64,000 bases of DNA from an uncultured Bacteroidales bacterium (lineage in GTDB: Bacteria > Bacteroidota > Bacteroidia > Bacteroidales > UBA932). The position numbers and the translations under genes were made by a program. Positions 15,504 to 23,958 of the stretch are shown piece by piece; the first letter of the stretch is position 1; every line of letters begins with the position of its first letter. Below the pieces are notes generated by a model, which had not been told where the DNA came from, did not search any database, and saw nothing but the letters and a program-made list of their open reading frames with translations. The stretch covers positions 78,104 through 142,103 of the forward strand of contig ONEX01000004.1 of assembly GCA_900316955.1 (NCBI GenBank). Reading direction: 5' to 3'.

Positions 15504-16979
15504 CTATTTTTTCATTCTCTCGCGCCACAGCGTGGTCATGTCTTCGAGCGTCTTGCCCTTGGTCTCCGGAACGAGCTTCCAGACGAAGAACGCCGCGAGC
15601 AGGCAGAAGAAGCAGTACATGCCGTAGGTGAACGCAGGGCTCCAAGTGTACAGCGGCACGAAGGTGGAGCTCACGATGAAGTTCGAGATCCACTGGAAGG
15701 CGACCGCGATGGCCACGGCGGCGCCGCGGATCGTGTTCGGGAAGATCTCGGAGATGAGCACCCAGCAGATCGGGCCCCAGGAGAACATGAACGAAGCGCT
15801 GTAAACCATCACGCTCACGACGCCGATGATGCCGGGCACGCCCGGAACGGCGTCCGCCAGGGCCACGCCCAGGGCGCCGAGGGCCATGCCCAGGGAACCG
15901 GTGATCAGCAGCGGCTTGCGGCCGAGCTTCTCCACGGTGAAGATCGCGACGAGGGTGAAGGTGATGTTGATCACGCCCATCAGCACGGTCTGGGTCATCG
16001 GATTGCCCATGCCCATGGATTCGAAGATGCGCGGGGCGAAGTACAGCACGGCGTTGATGCCGACGAACTGCTGGAACACGCTGAGCATGATGCCGACGAA
16101 GATGACGAGGGCGCCATAGGCCAGGAGCTTCTCCTTCTTCTCGATGACGGTGTTCTTGATGTCGTTCAGGATCTCGCGGGCCTTGGATTCGCCGTTGATG
16201 TTGGACAGGACCGTGAGGGCCTTCTCCTCCTGGCCGCTCATCGCGAGGTAACGCGGCGTTTCAGGGACGAGCAGGATCAGCAGGGTGAAGAGGCCGGCGG
16301 GCACCATCTCGGAGCCGAACATCAGGCGCCAGCCCGTGGTGACGGACCAGTTGGCGTCGGCGGCGAGGTCGCCGGCGTTGATGATCTGGTTCATGCCTTC
16401 GGCGAGGGACGCCATCTTCGGGGCGATGTGGTCGCCGAGGATCATGAAGTTCACGAAGTACACGACGAGCTGACCGAAGATAATCGCGAACTGGTTCCAG
16501 GAAACGAGCGCGCCGCGCTTTTCGGCCGGGGCCACTTCGGCGATGTACATCGGGCAGATGGCGGAGGCCATGCCCACGCCGATGCCGCCGAGCACACGGT
16601 ACAGGTTGAAAGCCACGAGGAGGCCCTTGGTGGCGACACCCTTCTCGAAGAACAGGAACTCCGGATAGTAGGAGCCCGCTGCGGACAGGAAGAAGCACAC
16701 GCCCGCGATGAAGAGGCTCTTCTTGCGGCCGAACCTGCCGGCGAACAGGCCGGAGAGGGCGGAACCGATGATGCAGCCGATCAGGGCGCTGGAAGAGGTG
16801 AAGCCGTGCAGGCCGTTCGTGTAGGTGAAATCCTTCGCACCCATGAAGAACGCCTGCAGACCGCGCTCCGCGCCGGAGATGACCGCCGTGTCGTATCCGA
16901 ACAGCAGGCCGCCGAGGACGGCTACCAGGACAATAGTAAACAGGTAGCCGGGGCTACCTGTTTGTCTGTAACTGGCCAT
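15504..16979 (-). CDS. xylE: Xylose:proton symporter (sugar porter family MFS)
   Basis: The 491-residue protein has 12 predicted transmembrane segments and the sugar-porter signatures FGYDTAVISGAE, GRFGRKKSL in the loop after helix 2, ETPRYLAMSGQEEKAL and near the C-terminus PETKGKTLEDM. Members move a pentose or hexose with a proton across the inner membrane. Its place six bases downstream of xylA, at the end of regulator-xylB-xylA-xylE, makes D-xylose the likely substrate. It is translated from the ATG at 16979. Confidence 0.9.
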   Translation of the reverse strand: MASYRQTGSPGYLFTIVLVAVLGGLLFGYDTAVISGAERGLQAFFMGAKDFTYTNGLHGFTSSSALIGCIIGSALSGLFAGRFGRKKSLFIAGVCFFLSAAGSYYPEFLFFEKGVATKGLLVAFNLYRVLGGIGVGMASAICPMYIAEVAPAEKRGALVSWNQFAIIFGQLVVYFVNFMILGDHIAPKMASLAEGMNQIINAGDLAADANWSVTTGWRLMFGSEMVPAGLFTLLILLVPETPRYLAMSGQEEKALTVLSNINGESKAREILNDIKNTVIEKKEKLLAYGALVIFVGIMLSVFQQFVGINAVLYFAPRIFESMGMGNPMTQTVLMGVINITFTLVAIFTVEKLGRKPLLITGSLGMALGALGVALADAVPGVPGIIGVVSVMVYSASFMFSWGPICWVLISEIFPNTIRGAAVAIAVAFQWISNFIVSSTFVPLYTWSPAFTYGMYCFFCLLAAFFVWKLVPETKGKTLEDMTTLWRERMKK

Positions 16980-16985
16980 AACGGT

Positions 16986-18302
16986 CTATTTCGCGTAGAG
17001 GTTCAGAAGGGTCTCGTAGAGCTCCTGCTTGCCGGATTCGGCCTTGACCTCACCGTTCGCCTTGGCATACTCGTAGAGTTCCTCGAGGGTGGCGTTGCCT
17101 TCCTCGAACTTCTTGCCGAGACCGCTGTCGAAGGAAGCGTAGCGCTTGGCGACCATCTCGCAGAGCGGGCTCTCCTCGATGACGGCGGCGGCGTTCAGCA
17201 GGGCGTGGGCCATGGCGTCCATTGCGCTGATGTGGGCGATGAAGATGTCCTCCGGGTCGGTGGAAGAGCGGCGGAGCTTGGCGTCGAAGTTGGTGCCGCC
17301 GTCCTTGAAGCCGCCGTTGCGGATGATCTGGATCATCGCCTGGGTGAGATCGTACGGGTCCACCGGGAACTGGTCGGTATCCCAGCCGTTCTGGGCGTCG
17401 CCGCGGTTGGCGTCGATGCTGCCGAGGAAGCCGTTGTCCACGGCCACGGTGAGCTCATGCTCGAAGGTGTGGCCGGCGAGGGTGGCGTGGTTCACCTCGA
17501 TGTTCACCTTGAAGTCCTTGTCCAGGCCGTTGGCGCGGAGGAAGCCGATCACGGTCTCCGTGTCCACGTCGTACTGGTGCTTGGTGGGCTCCATCGGCTT
17601 GGGCTCGATGAGGAAGGTGCCCTTGAAGCCGTGGGCGCGGGCGTAGTCGCGGGCGGCGGTGAGCATCTTGGCGAGGTGGTCCTTCTCGCGCTGCATCTGG
17701 GTGTTCAGAAGGGTGTAGTAGCCTTCACGGCCGCCCCAGAACACGTAGCTGGTGCCGCCGAGCTTGATGGTGGCGTCGATCGCGTTCTTGATCTGCAGGG
17801 CCGCGCGGGCGACGATGTCGAACTGCGGGTTCGTGGCGGCGCCGTTCATGTAGCGCTTGTTGCCGAACACGTTCGCCGTGCCCCAGAGGTTCTTGATGCC
17901 GGTCTCCTTCTGCTTCTCCACGAGGTAGTCGGTGATGTCCTTCATGCGGGCCTCGTACTCGGCGATGTCCTCGGTGTCCTCCACCAGGTCGATGTCGTGG
18001 AAGCAGTAGTAGCCGATGCCCAGCTTCTGCATGATTTCGAAGCCGGCGTCAGCCTTGGCGCGGGCGCGGCAGTAGGGGCACTCGCCCTTGTCCCACTCGT
18101 AGGAACGGGTCTGGCCGCCGAACGGGTCGGCGGAAGCCTGGCCCAGGGTGTGCCACCAGGCCATCGCGAACTTGAACCAGTCCTTCATAGGCTTGCCCAT
18201 GACCACGCGCTCGGCGTCATAATAATGGAAAGCCAGGGGATTCTTGCTCTCAGCGCCCTCGAAGGGGATCTTTCCGATTGTCGGGAAATACTCTTTTGCC
18301 AT
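16986..18302 (-). CDS. xylA: Xylose isomerase
   Basis: The 438-residue protein has the length of class II xylose isomerases. Recognisable blocks are [30 protein letters not shown] (the signature with metal-binding Glu) and [17 protein letters not shown] (metal-binding Glu/His region). It converts D-xylose to D-xylulose with divalent metal ions in the cytoplasm, the first step of the pathway; the product goes to the xylulokinase encoded 27 bases upstream. The gene is translated in the same operon as xylB and xylE. Confidence 0.97.
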   Translation of the reverse strand: MAKEYFPTIGKIPFEGAESKNPLAFHYYDAERVVMGKPMKDWFKFAMAWWHTLGQASADPFGGQTRSYEWDKGECPYCRARAKADAGFEIMQKLGIGYYCFHDIDLVEDTEDIAEYEARMKDITDYLVEKQKETGIKNLWGTANVFGNKRYMNGAATNPQFDIVARAALQIKNAIDATIKLGGTSYVFWGGREGYYTLLNTQMQREKDHLAKMLTAARDYARAHGFKGTFLIEPKPMEPTKHQYDVDTETVIGFLRANGLDKDFKVNIEVNHATLAGHTFEHELTVAVDNGFLGSIDANRGDAQNGWDTDQFPVDPYDLTQAMIQIIRNGGFKDGGTNFDAKLRRSSTDPEDIFIAHISAMDAMAHALLNAAAVIEESPLCEMVAKRYASFDSGLGKKFEEGNATLEELYEYAKANGEVKAESGKQELYETLLNLYAK

Positions 18303-18329
18303 GATGTCTTGTGTTTTTAGGTGTTTTGT

Positions 18330-19823
18330 TTATAAGTTTGATTTCCAGTTTTCGTAAGCTTCCTTGTACTGCTCCTCGTGCTGCGGGGTGATGACCGCGA
18401 GCTTCTCCAGGGTGGCGAAGGCCTCGTTGTTGTCGCGGTAGATGCCCGCGCCGATGCCCGCGCCCTTGGCGGCGCCCACGGAGCCGTCCGTGTCGTACAG
18501 CTCGATGGTGGCGCCGGACACGCCCGCGAGGGTGTCGCGGAAGATCGGGGAGAGGAACATGTTGGCCTTGCCCGCGTGGATCATCTTCACGGGGATGCCC
18601 ATCTGTTCCATGATCTCGATGCCGTACTGGAAGGAGAAGACGATGCCTTCCTGCGCGGCGCGCATCAGGTGCGCCTTGCCGTGGCGGTTGAAATTGACCC
18701 CGTGGATGCTGCAGCCGGTGTCCTTGTTCCCGAGCATGCGCTCCGCGCCGTTGCCGAACGGGAGGATGGACACGCCGTCCGAGCCGATGGGGACGGAGGC
18801 GGCGACGTCGTTCATGTCGGCGTAGGAGATGCCCTCCGGGGCGACGTTGCGGCGGATCCAGGAGTTCAGGATGCCGGTGCCGTTGATGCACAGGAGGACG
18901 CCGAGGCGGGTCTGGTCCGCCGTATGGTTCACGTGGGCGAAGGTGTTCACGCGGCTCTGCGGGTCATAGTTGACCGTGCCGTTCACACCGTACACGACGC
19001 CGGAGGTGCCGGCGGTGGAGGCGATTTCGCCCGGATTGAAGACGTTCAGGGAGAGGGCGTTGTTGGGCTGGTCGCCGGCGCGGTAGGTCACCGGGATGCC
19101 GGGGGCGAGGCCCAGGACGTCCGCCGCTTCCTTGGAGAGGGTTCCCTGCTGGCCGAAGGTGGGGCGGATCTGCGGGATGAGGTTCGCGTCGAAGCCGAAC
19201 TCGGCGAGCAGGCGGTCGGACACCTTGTTCTCGCGGAAATCCCAGAAGATGCCCTCGGACAGGCCGCTGACGGTGGTGCAGACGGTGTCCGTGAGGCGCA
19301 TGGCGATGTAGTCGCCTGGGAGCATGATCTTGTTGATGCGCTCGTACAGGGCGGGCTCATTCCGCTTCACCCAGGCGAGTTTCGCGGCGGTGAAGTTGCC
19401 GGGGTTGTTCAGCAGGTGGTCCAGGCACCAGTCGGCGCCCAGCTCCTCGAAGGCCTTGTTGCCGTAGGGGACGGCGCGGGAGTCGCACCAGATGATGGAC
19501 GGGCGCAGGACGTTGCGGTCCTTGTCCACGCACACGAGGCCGTGCATCTGGTAGGAGATGCCGATGGCCTTGATGTCGGCGGGGGAAAAGGCCTTGCTCT
19601 GGAGGGTGGCCTTGCTGCGGACCTGCTCCAGGATGTCGGCAGTGGCGAGCTTCAGGTTGGCCCACCACATGGCCGGGTCCTGCTCGGCGAAGCCGGGTTG
19701 TTTGGACATGATGGGCGCCTCGCTCTTCGGGTAGAAGGCGGTGGCCACGCACTTGCCGGTCTCGACGCTCACGAGGCTGGCCTTGAGGGAAGAACTTCCG
19801 ACGTCGTAACCTAAGAGGTACAT
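18330..19823 (-). CDS. xylB: Xylulokinase (FGGY family)
   Basis: The 497-residue protein begins MYLLGYDVGSSSLKASLV, the FGGY ATP-binding motif, and has the sugar-binding SYQMHGLV region and the late block GGNNSxA-like GASAGN replaced here by AKGAGIGAGIYRDNNEAF. It phosphorylates D-xylulose to xylulose 5-phosphate, which enters the pentose phosphate pathway. It lies two bases after the NUDIX-type regulator and 27 bases before xylA, so all four are cotranscribed. The assignment to xylulose rather than another ketose rests mainly on the operon context. Confidence 0.93.
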   Translation of the reverse strand: MYLLGYDVGSSSLKASLVSVETGKCVATAFYPKSEAPIMSKQPGFAEQDPAMWWANLKLATADILEQVRSKATLQSKAFSPADIKAIGISYQMHGLVCVDKDRNVLRPSIIWCDSRAVPYGNKAFEELGADWCLDHLLNNPGNFTAAKLAWVKRNEPALYERINKIMLPGDYIAMRLTDTVCTTVSGLSEGIFWDFRENKVSDRLLAEFGFDANLIPQIRPTFGQQGTLSKEAADVLGLAPGIPVTYRAGDQPNNALSLNVFNPGEIASTAGTSGVVYGVNGTVNYDPQSRVNTFAHVNHTADQTRLGVLLCINGTGILNSWIRRNVAPEGISYADMNDVAASVPIGSDGVSILPFGNGAERMLGNKDTGCSIHGVNFNRHGKAHLMRAAQEGIVFSFQYGIEIMEQMGIPVKMIHAGKANMFLSPIFRDTLAGVSGATIELYDTDGSVGAAKGAGIGAGIYRDNNEAFATLEKLAVITPQHEEQYKEAYENWKSNL

Positions 19824-19825
19824 GT

Positions 19826-20542
19826 TTATAATCTCGATTTGTTATAGATATTCTTGTCGAAGCGATAGAAGCGCGCGGCGCGGTGGGAGACGCCTTTCTC
19901 GCGCTCGTCCAGGGCGACGAGATACGGCATCTGGGTCATCTTCTTGTAGAAGTTGGCCGGGTCCAGGCGCTTGCCGAAGACCACCTCGTAGAGGTTCCGC
20001 AGCTGGGTGACGGTGAACTTGCGGGGCAGGAGGTCGTACAGGATGGACGGGTCCATCGAGGCGAGGGCCCGCAGGTGCTCCAGGGCGTGCGCGATGATGT
20101 CGTTGTGGTCGAAGGCCAGGGGCGGGATCGCATCGACGGGGACCCAGAGGGCTTCGGTGGTCTCCAGTTCGCGGCTGGTGCCCCGGCCGATCTTCACGAG
20201 GGCCATGTAGGCCACCGTGACGATGCGGTGCACATGGGCCTTCTGGGCGTGTTCCAGCCAGTGGACGTCCTTGGGGTCCTTGGTCCGGTTGATGGAACCG
20301 AAGGACTGGAACTGTACGAGCGGGATGTTCTTGAGGCCGGTGAGTTCGGTCAGGACGCGCCGGGCGGCGTCGTCGAGTTCTTCATTGTCCAAGATCAGGC
20401 TGCCGGGGAGTTTCATGTCGTGAAAGGCATGGCCGTCCTCGATTCCCGTGCGCCGGATTAGGAGTACCTCCAGCCGCGTCCCGTTGAAGCCGAGAACTGC
20501 GCAGTCGACTGAAAGGTGAATTTTAGCTAGTCCGTTGTCCAT
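19826..20542 (-). CDS. NUDIX-domain transcriptional regulator (NrtR/AraR-like) of the xylose operon
   Basis: The 238-residue protein has an N-terminal NUDIX fold (about residues 8-140) and a C-terminal winged-helix-like region with KFTVTQLRNLYEVVFGK and NFYKKMTQ. The NUDIX box is degenerate: GSLILDNEELDDAARRVLTE retains the first Gly and Glu but lacks the REx2EExG catalytic core, as in NrtR-type regulators that sense rather than hydrolyse. Bacteroides AraR of this family controls arabinose genes; here linkage to xylBAE argues for control by a xylose-pathway metabolite. It is the first gene of the operon and is likely autoregulated. Confidence 0.88.
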   Translation of the reverse strand: MDNGLAKIHLSVDCAVLGFNGTRLEVLLIRRTGIEDGHAFHDMKLPGSLILDNEELDDAARRVLTELTGLKNIPLVQFQSFGSINRTKDPKDVHWLEHAQKAHVHRIVTVAYMALVKIGRGTSRELETTEALWVPVDAIPPLAFDHNDIIAHALEHLRALASMDPSILYDLLPRKFTVTQLRNLYEVVFGKRLDPANFYKKMTQMPYLVALDEREKGVSHRAARFYRFDKNIYNKSRL

Positions 20543-20566
20543 GGAGCTATGTTATTAGTACAGTCA

Positions 20567-20596
20567 CAAATGTAGTAAATAATTTGGTAGAAACAA
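20567..20596 (-). promoter_or_regulatory. Promoter of the xylose operon
   Basis: Minus-strand -7 box TACATTTG (20567-20574) with TTG at 20594-20596, spacing 19 bases, in line with the Bacteroidetes consensus. The ATG of the regulator is 24 bases downstream. Confidence 0.65.
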
Positions 20597-20633
20597 AAAC
20601 ATTTTTTAATACTTTTTATAACTCATTGATTAT

Positions 20634-20648
20634 CAATGCTTATTATAT
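20634..20648. promoter_or_regulatory. Candidate operator palindrome of the xylose operon
   Basis: CATTGAT-T-ATCAATG, a perfect 7+7 inverted repeat about 60 bases upstream of the -7 box in an AT-rich region. It could be the binding site of the NUDIX regulator or of an activator; no second copy is seen in the window. Confidence 0.4.
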
Positions 20649-20699
20649 TGTGTAACATACAATTTGAAGGATATTTTTCGCCCTCTCCGGAATTTTCCG

Positions 20700-20707
20700 T
20701 AACTTTG
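20700..20707 (+). promoter_or_regulatory. -7 box for tRNA-Pro
   Basis: TAACTTTG on the plus strand, 64 bases before the tRNA; no other gene could use it. Confidence 0.5.
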
Positions 20708-20714
20708 TCCCGGC

Positions 20715-20765
20715 CCTGCCGCCCCTCCGCGCCCCGCTCCCTACGGCGCCCGCGGCGGCGGCAGG
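20715..20765. repeat. GC-rich hairpin in the tRNA-Pro leader
   Basis: CCTGCCGCC and GGCGGCAGG form a perfect 9-bp stem, extendable outward with one bulge, between promoter and tRNA. It may direct 5' processing of the precursor. Confidence 0.45.
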
Positions 20766-20771
20766 CCGCTC

Positions 20772-20845
20772 CGGGGTGTGGCGCAGTTGGCTAGCGCATC
20801 TGGTTTGGGACCAGAGGGTCGTGTGTTCGAGTCACATCACCCCGA
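20772..20845 (+). tRNA. tRNA-Pro (TGG)
   Basis: 74 bases folding into a cloverleaf: acceptor CGGGGTG/CACCCCG, discriminator A, anticodon loop TTTGGGA (anticodon TGG), T-arm with TTCGA. The CCA end is not encoded. Confidence 0.95.
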
Positions 20846-20854
20846 CAGGAAGAT

Positions 20855-20888
20855 AAGAGGCGACTCCATAGAGAGTTGGCCTCTTTTT
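20855..20888 (+). terminator. Terminator after tRNA-Pro
   Basis: GAGGC pairs with GCCTC, with inner ACTC/GAGT pairing, followed by a run of five T. Confidence 0.6.
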
Positions 20889-20930
20889 GTTATGGCCGCC
20901 GCACCACCTTCCCCTCCTGTACACCGCCGT

Positions 20931-21093
20931 CCCTGTGTACAAGTCTGGCATGGACAGCGAAATCGTGCTTTGTGTTTGATTTTGTGTACAAGTCTTCCGG
21001 GAAAAGGGCTTCGATGGCCGATTATTGGGAGACTTGGACAGAGATGTGTCCATAGAAGCGCGTTGATGTGTACAAGCGAGACTTGTACATGGG
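20931..21093 (-). repeat. ~160 bp intergenic repeat, copy A (inverted relative to copy B)
   Basis: The reverse complement of this segment aligns along its whole length with 23722-23882. Shared blocks include ACAAGTCTCGCTTGT, AAGTCTCCC and TTTTCCCGGAAGAC in the same order. It carries an 8+8 hairpin TGTACAAG/CTTGTACA at one end. No coding capacity was recognised. The rest of the gene-free stretch 20889-21165 shows nothing else. Confidence 0.65.
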
Positions 21094-21165
21094 GTGATGA
21101 CTGATGGTGCCGGGGGTGTACCGACTATTTCTGCGAGGCGCCTCGCTGACTTCCGCCCTTTTTCG

Positions 21166-21173
21166 TATCTTTG
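21166..21173 (+). promoter_or_regulatory. -7 box for the IMPase-dinB unit
   Basis: TATCTTTG ends only four bases before the ATG at 21178, so the transcript may begin at or next to the start codon (leaderless). Confidence 0.6.
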
Positions 21174-21177
21174 TCGT

Positions 21178-21969
21178 ATGGACATTGACATTCAGCAAAT
21201 CATCGGGATCGTCCGGGAGGCGGGGACGCTGATGGACCGGACGGGCGGGTTCGAAGTGCACGACAAGGGCGCGCGGGAGAATATCGTCACATCGTCGGAC
21301 GTGGCGGTGCAGCATTTCCTGACGCGGCGGCTCGGGGAGCTGCTGCCCGGGAGCGGGTTCCTGTGCGAGGAGGAGGATTTCGCCGATACGGCCCATGAGG
21401 CCGTGTGGATCATCGACCCCATCGACGGGACGGCCAACTATGCCCGCGGAAACGAGAATTGCTGTATCAGCGTGGCGCTGGTGCGGGGCGGCGAGCTGGC
21501 CATGGGCGTCGTTTACAGCCCCTGGCGGGGCGAGCTGTATTCGGCCGAGAAGGGTCGAGGCGCGTTCTGCAACGGGAAGCCCATCCATGTGTCGGACCGG
21601 ACCTATGAGCGGGGCCTCCTTTTCACGGCGATGTCCACCTACCGGAAGGACCTGGCGCGCAGCTGCAGCGACATCATCTACGACGTGTATATGGAGTGCA
21701 ACGACGTGCGCCGGACCGGCTCCGCCGCTGTCGAGCTGTGCCTGATGGCCGCCGGCTTCGCCGAGCTCTATTTCGAGATGCGGCTGATGCCGTGGGACTA
21801 CGCGGCGGCGAGCCTCATCCTGCTGGAGGCGGGCGGCGCCGCGTGCGACTTCACGGGGGGATTCCCGTCGCTGTACAAGCCGTCGATGTTCATCGCCGCG
21901 AACACGCGCGAGCATGGCGAGCGCCTCCTGGCAACCGTTCGCAAGCATCTGGATCAAGTGCCTTATTGA
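21178..21969 (+). CDS. Inositol monophosphatase family phosphatase
   Basis: The 263-residue protein has the IMPase metal-binding motifs: CEEEDF (Glu at about residue 64), WIIDPIDGTANYARG (the DPxDGT motif) and near the C-terminus MPWDYAAASLILLEAGG (WDxAAG-like). Members dephosphorylate inositol-1-phosphate, fructose-1,6-bisphosphate or PAP in the cytoplasm with Mg ions; the exact substrate is open. The ATG at 21178 is chosen because the promoter box immediately precedes it. The dinB gene starts two bases after its stop. The pair is flanked by inverted copies of an intergenic repeat. Confidence 0.9.
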   Translation: MDIDIQQIIGIVREAGTLMDRTGGFEVHDKGARENIVTSSDVAVQHFLTRRLGELLPGSGFLCEEEDFADTAHEAVWIIDPIDGTANYARGNENCCISVALVRGGELAMGVVYSPWRGELYSAEKGRGAFCNGKPIHVSDRTYERGLLFTAMSTYRKDLARSCSDIIYDVYMECNDVRRTGSAAVELCLMAAGFAELYFEMRLMPWDYAAASLILLEAGGAACDFTGGFPSLYKPSMFIAANTREHGERLLATVRKHLDQVPY

Positions 21970-21971
21970 CC

Positions 21972-23522
21972 TTGTCCCGCGTCATCTTCCATATCGACGT
22001 GAACTCCGCCTTCCTCAGCTGGACGGCGGTGAAGCTCGTCATGGAAGGAGGGCAGGACATCCGACAGGTCCCGTCGGTTGTGTCGGGGGATCCGAGCGAC
22101 CGGCGGAGCATCATCGCGGCCGCGTCGATGCCCGCCAAGAAGCTGGGCATCCGGGCGGCCATGCCGGTGACGATGGCGCTGCGGAAGTGTCCGCAGCTGG
22201 TCATCGTCCGCGGCGACTGGGAGTGGTACAAGCGCTGCTCCGAGGGTTTCATCGCCATCTGCCGGAGCTATTCGCCGGTACTGCAGCAGTTTTCCATCGA
22301 CGAGTGCTTCCTGGACATGAGCCTCCGGTGCGGGGACCGCGACCCCGTGGAGGTCGCCACCCGCCTCAAGGACGAGGTCAAGTCCCGCCTGGGGTTCACG
22401 GTCAATGTCGGGGTGGGCCCGAACAAGCTCCTGGCGAAGATGGCCTCGGACTTCGAGAAGCCGGACAAGGTCCATACCCTCTGGGAGCACGAGATCCGCG
22501 AAAAGATGTGGCCCCTGGGCGTGCGGGACCTGCTCTGGGTCGGGAAGAAGACCGAGGAGCGGCTCATCGCCTACGGCATCCACACGATCGGGGACCTGGC
22601 CTGCCTGAGCGTGGGCCAGCTCACTCGCCTCGTGGGCCCGAAGTTCGCCGCGCAGCTGCACGAGAACGCGAACGGCCGCGACGACTCCCCGGTGGAAACG
22701 GAAATCCAGGAAGCCAAGAGCTACAGCGCGGAGCGGACTTTCGCCAAGGACCTCTCCGACCCGAAGGACATCGACCGGGTCCTCTTCAACGTGGCCTGCA
22801 TCGTCGCCCACCGCATCCGCCGCGACGGCTTCCGCGCCTCCACCGTGTCCATGTTCGTCAAGTACACGGACTTCTCCGTCGCCCAGAAACAAACCTCCCT
22901 GGACCAGCCCAGCGACGTGACGGCCATCATCCTCAACGCGGCCCGGCGCATGCTCGCCGAGGTCTGGGACGGCGTCGCCCCGCTCCGCCAGGTGGGTCTC
23001 GGCGTCTCCAAGCTCACCCACGAGACCGTGGAACAGATGTCCCTCTTCGAGGATCCCAAGATGGAATACTACCGCGAATGGGACCGCCAATACGACGCCG
23101 CCCGCGCCCTATCCGAAGACGCCCGCCTCCTCGCCTACGAGCGGAAGACCCCGCCCCAGGCTCCGGATTCGCTCCAGGCCTCAGCCCCGGCATCGACGCC
23201 GGCTGTGTCCCCGTCGACGGAAGACCCAACCGCCCCTACCTATGTCGTCCTTCGGGAAGTGACCTCGCCATCGTCCCCGGCTACCCCGTCGAAGCGCCCG
23301 TCTGAACCCTCGGCAACCTCGTCGGCTCAGACCCAGGAGGACGCGCCGCTCCTCTTCCATTATCCCGACGGCGAAAAGGCCCTCGCCGCCGCGAAGAGCG
23401 CCGTCCGCTCCGACCCCTCCCTCCGCATCCGCCACACGAAGCTCCCCGACGGCTCCGACTGCTTCGATCTTCACCGCGACGGCAGGCCCATCGAGCGGCA
23501 TATGGTCGGCCCCACGAAGTAA
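21972..23522 (+). CDS. dinB: DNA polymerase IV (Y family) with a long C-terminal extension
   Basis: A TTG start at 21972, two bases after the IMPase stop, gives MSRVIFHIDVNSAF, the expected DinB N-terminus; the much longer open frame upstream runs inside the IMPase gene. Catalytic residues are D9 (HIDVNSAF) and D110-E111 (SIDECFLDM). The palm, fingers and little finger occupy about residues 1-365; it copies damaged DNA with low fidelity. Beyond this lies an extension of about 150 residues: a Pro/Ala/Ser/Thr-rich linker (about 390-445) and a final basic/acidic domain containing HYPDGEKALAAAKSAV. DinB proteins are usually 350-410 residues, so this tail is unusual; a beta-clamp-binding motif in it cannot be assigned with confidence. 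Confidence 0.92.
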   Translation: MSRVIFHIDVNSAFLSWTAVKLVMEGGQDIRQVPSVVSGDPSDRRSIIAAASMPAKKLGIRAAMPVTMALRKCPQLVIVRGDWEWYKRCSEGFIAICRSYSPVLQQFSIDECFLDMSLRCGDRDPVEVATRLKDEVKSRLGFTVNVGVGPNKLLAKMASDFEKPDKVHTLWEHEIREKMWPLGVRDLLWVGKKTEERLIAYGIHTIGDLACLSVGQLTRLVGPKFAAQLHENANGRDDSPVETEIQEAKSYSAERTFAKDLSDPKDIDRVLFNVACIVAHRIRRDGFRASTVSMFVKYTDFSVAQKQTSLDQPSDVTAIILNAARRMLAEVWDGVAPLRQVGLGVSKLTHETVEQMSLFEDPKMEYYREWDRQYDAARALSEDARLLAYERKTPPQAPDSLQASAPASTPAVSPSTEDPTAPTYVVLREVTSPSSPATPSKRPSEPSATSSAQTQEDAPLLFHYPDGEKALAAAKSAVRSDPSLRIRHTKLPDGSDCFDLHRDGRPIERHMVGPTK

Positions 23523-23619
23523 CGCACCCTCAGGCATGGTCCTCTCACAGAAGACGCTGATATCTCCCCGTCCCGGCGCAGGTCTCTGTGCCATAGGCCC
23601 CGCCCTGCATCTGGAATTC

Positions 23620-23724
23620 CGTGTGGAGTCCCATGTGGAGTCCCATGTGAGTCCCGTGCAGATTCCCGTGTGAGGTCCGTGCAGATTCCCGTGTGAGGTC
23701 CGTGCAGATTCCCATGTGTGGCCC
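23620..23724. repeat. Short tandem repeats (12 bp and 23 bp units)
   Basis: Two and a partial copy of GTGGAGTCCCAT are followed by three tandem copies of a 23-bp unit (GTGCAGATTCCCGTGTGAGG...) at 23656-23678, 23679-23701 and 23702-23724, the last diverged. They run directly into repeat copy B. No coding frame with meaning was seen; variable copy number is likely. Confidence 0.7.
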
Positions 23725-23882
23725 ATGCACAAGTCTCGCTTGTGCGCGTCAATGCACTTCCCAGGGGCTTTTTCTGTACAAGTCTCCCGAGAATCGTCCA
23801 TAAATGCCTTTTTCCCGGAAGACATGTGCACGAAATCGGCCGCGGAATGCCTTTTCGCTGTACAAGCGAGACTTGTACAACG
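23722..23882 (+). repeat. ~160 bp intergenic repeat, copy B
   Basis: Aligns with the reverse complement of 20931-21093. Hairpins lie at both ends: GCACAAG-TCTCG-CTTGTGC (about 23727-23745) and TGTACAAG-CGAGA-CTTGTACA (about 23859-23879). The structure is like a REP/MITE-type element with hairpin ends; no transposase is nearby. Confidence 0.65.
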
Positions 23883-23920
23883 CGAGCCCGTCCGGGGTTG
23901 CAAATGTGGAGGGGAAAGCG

Positions 23921-23928
23921 TATCTTTG
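23921..23928 (+). promoter_or_regulatory. -7 box for the 23959 operon
   Basis: TATCTTTG with TTG at 23898-23900, spacing 20 bases; ATG 30 bases downstream. Confidence 0.65.
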
Positions 23929-23958
23929 TGATACTGACTACTTGAAAAAGAATTCATT

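Noticed and set aside
21696-21971. A longer DinB start inside the IMPase gene
   Set aside because: The extra residues are Arg/Ala-rich out-of-frame translation of the IMPase; the DinB fold starts at the TTG at 21972.
23656-23724. Direct repeats considered as a CRISPR array
   Set aside because: The units are strictly tandem without spacers and no cas genes are nearby.
20931-23882. Composite transposon formed by the inverted repeats
   Set aside because: No transposase between or beside them, and no target-site duplication could be identified.
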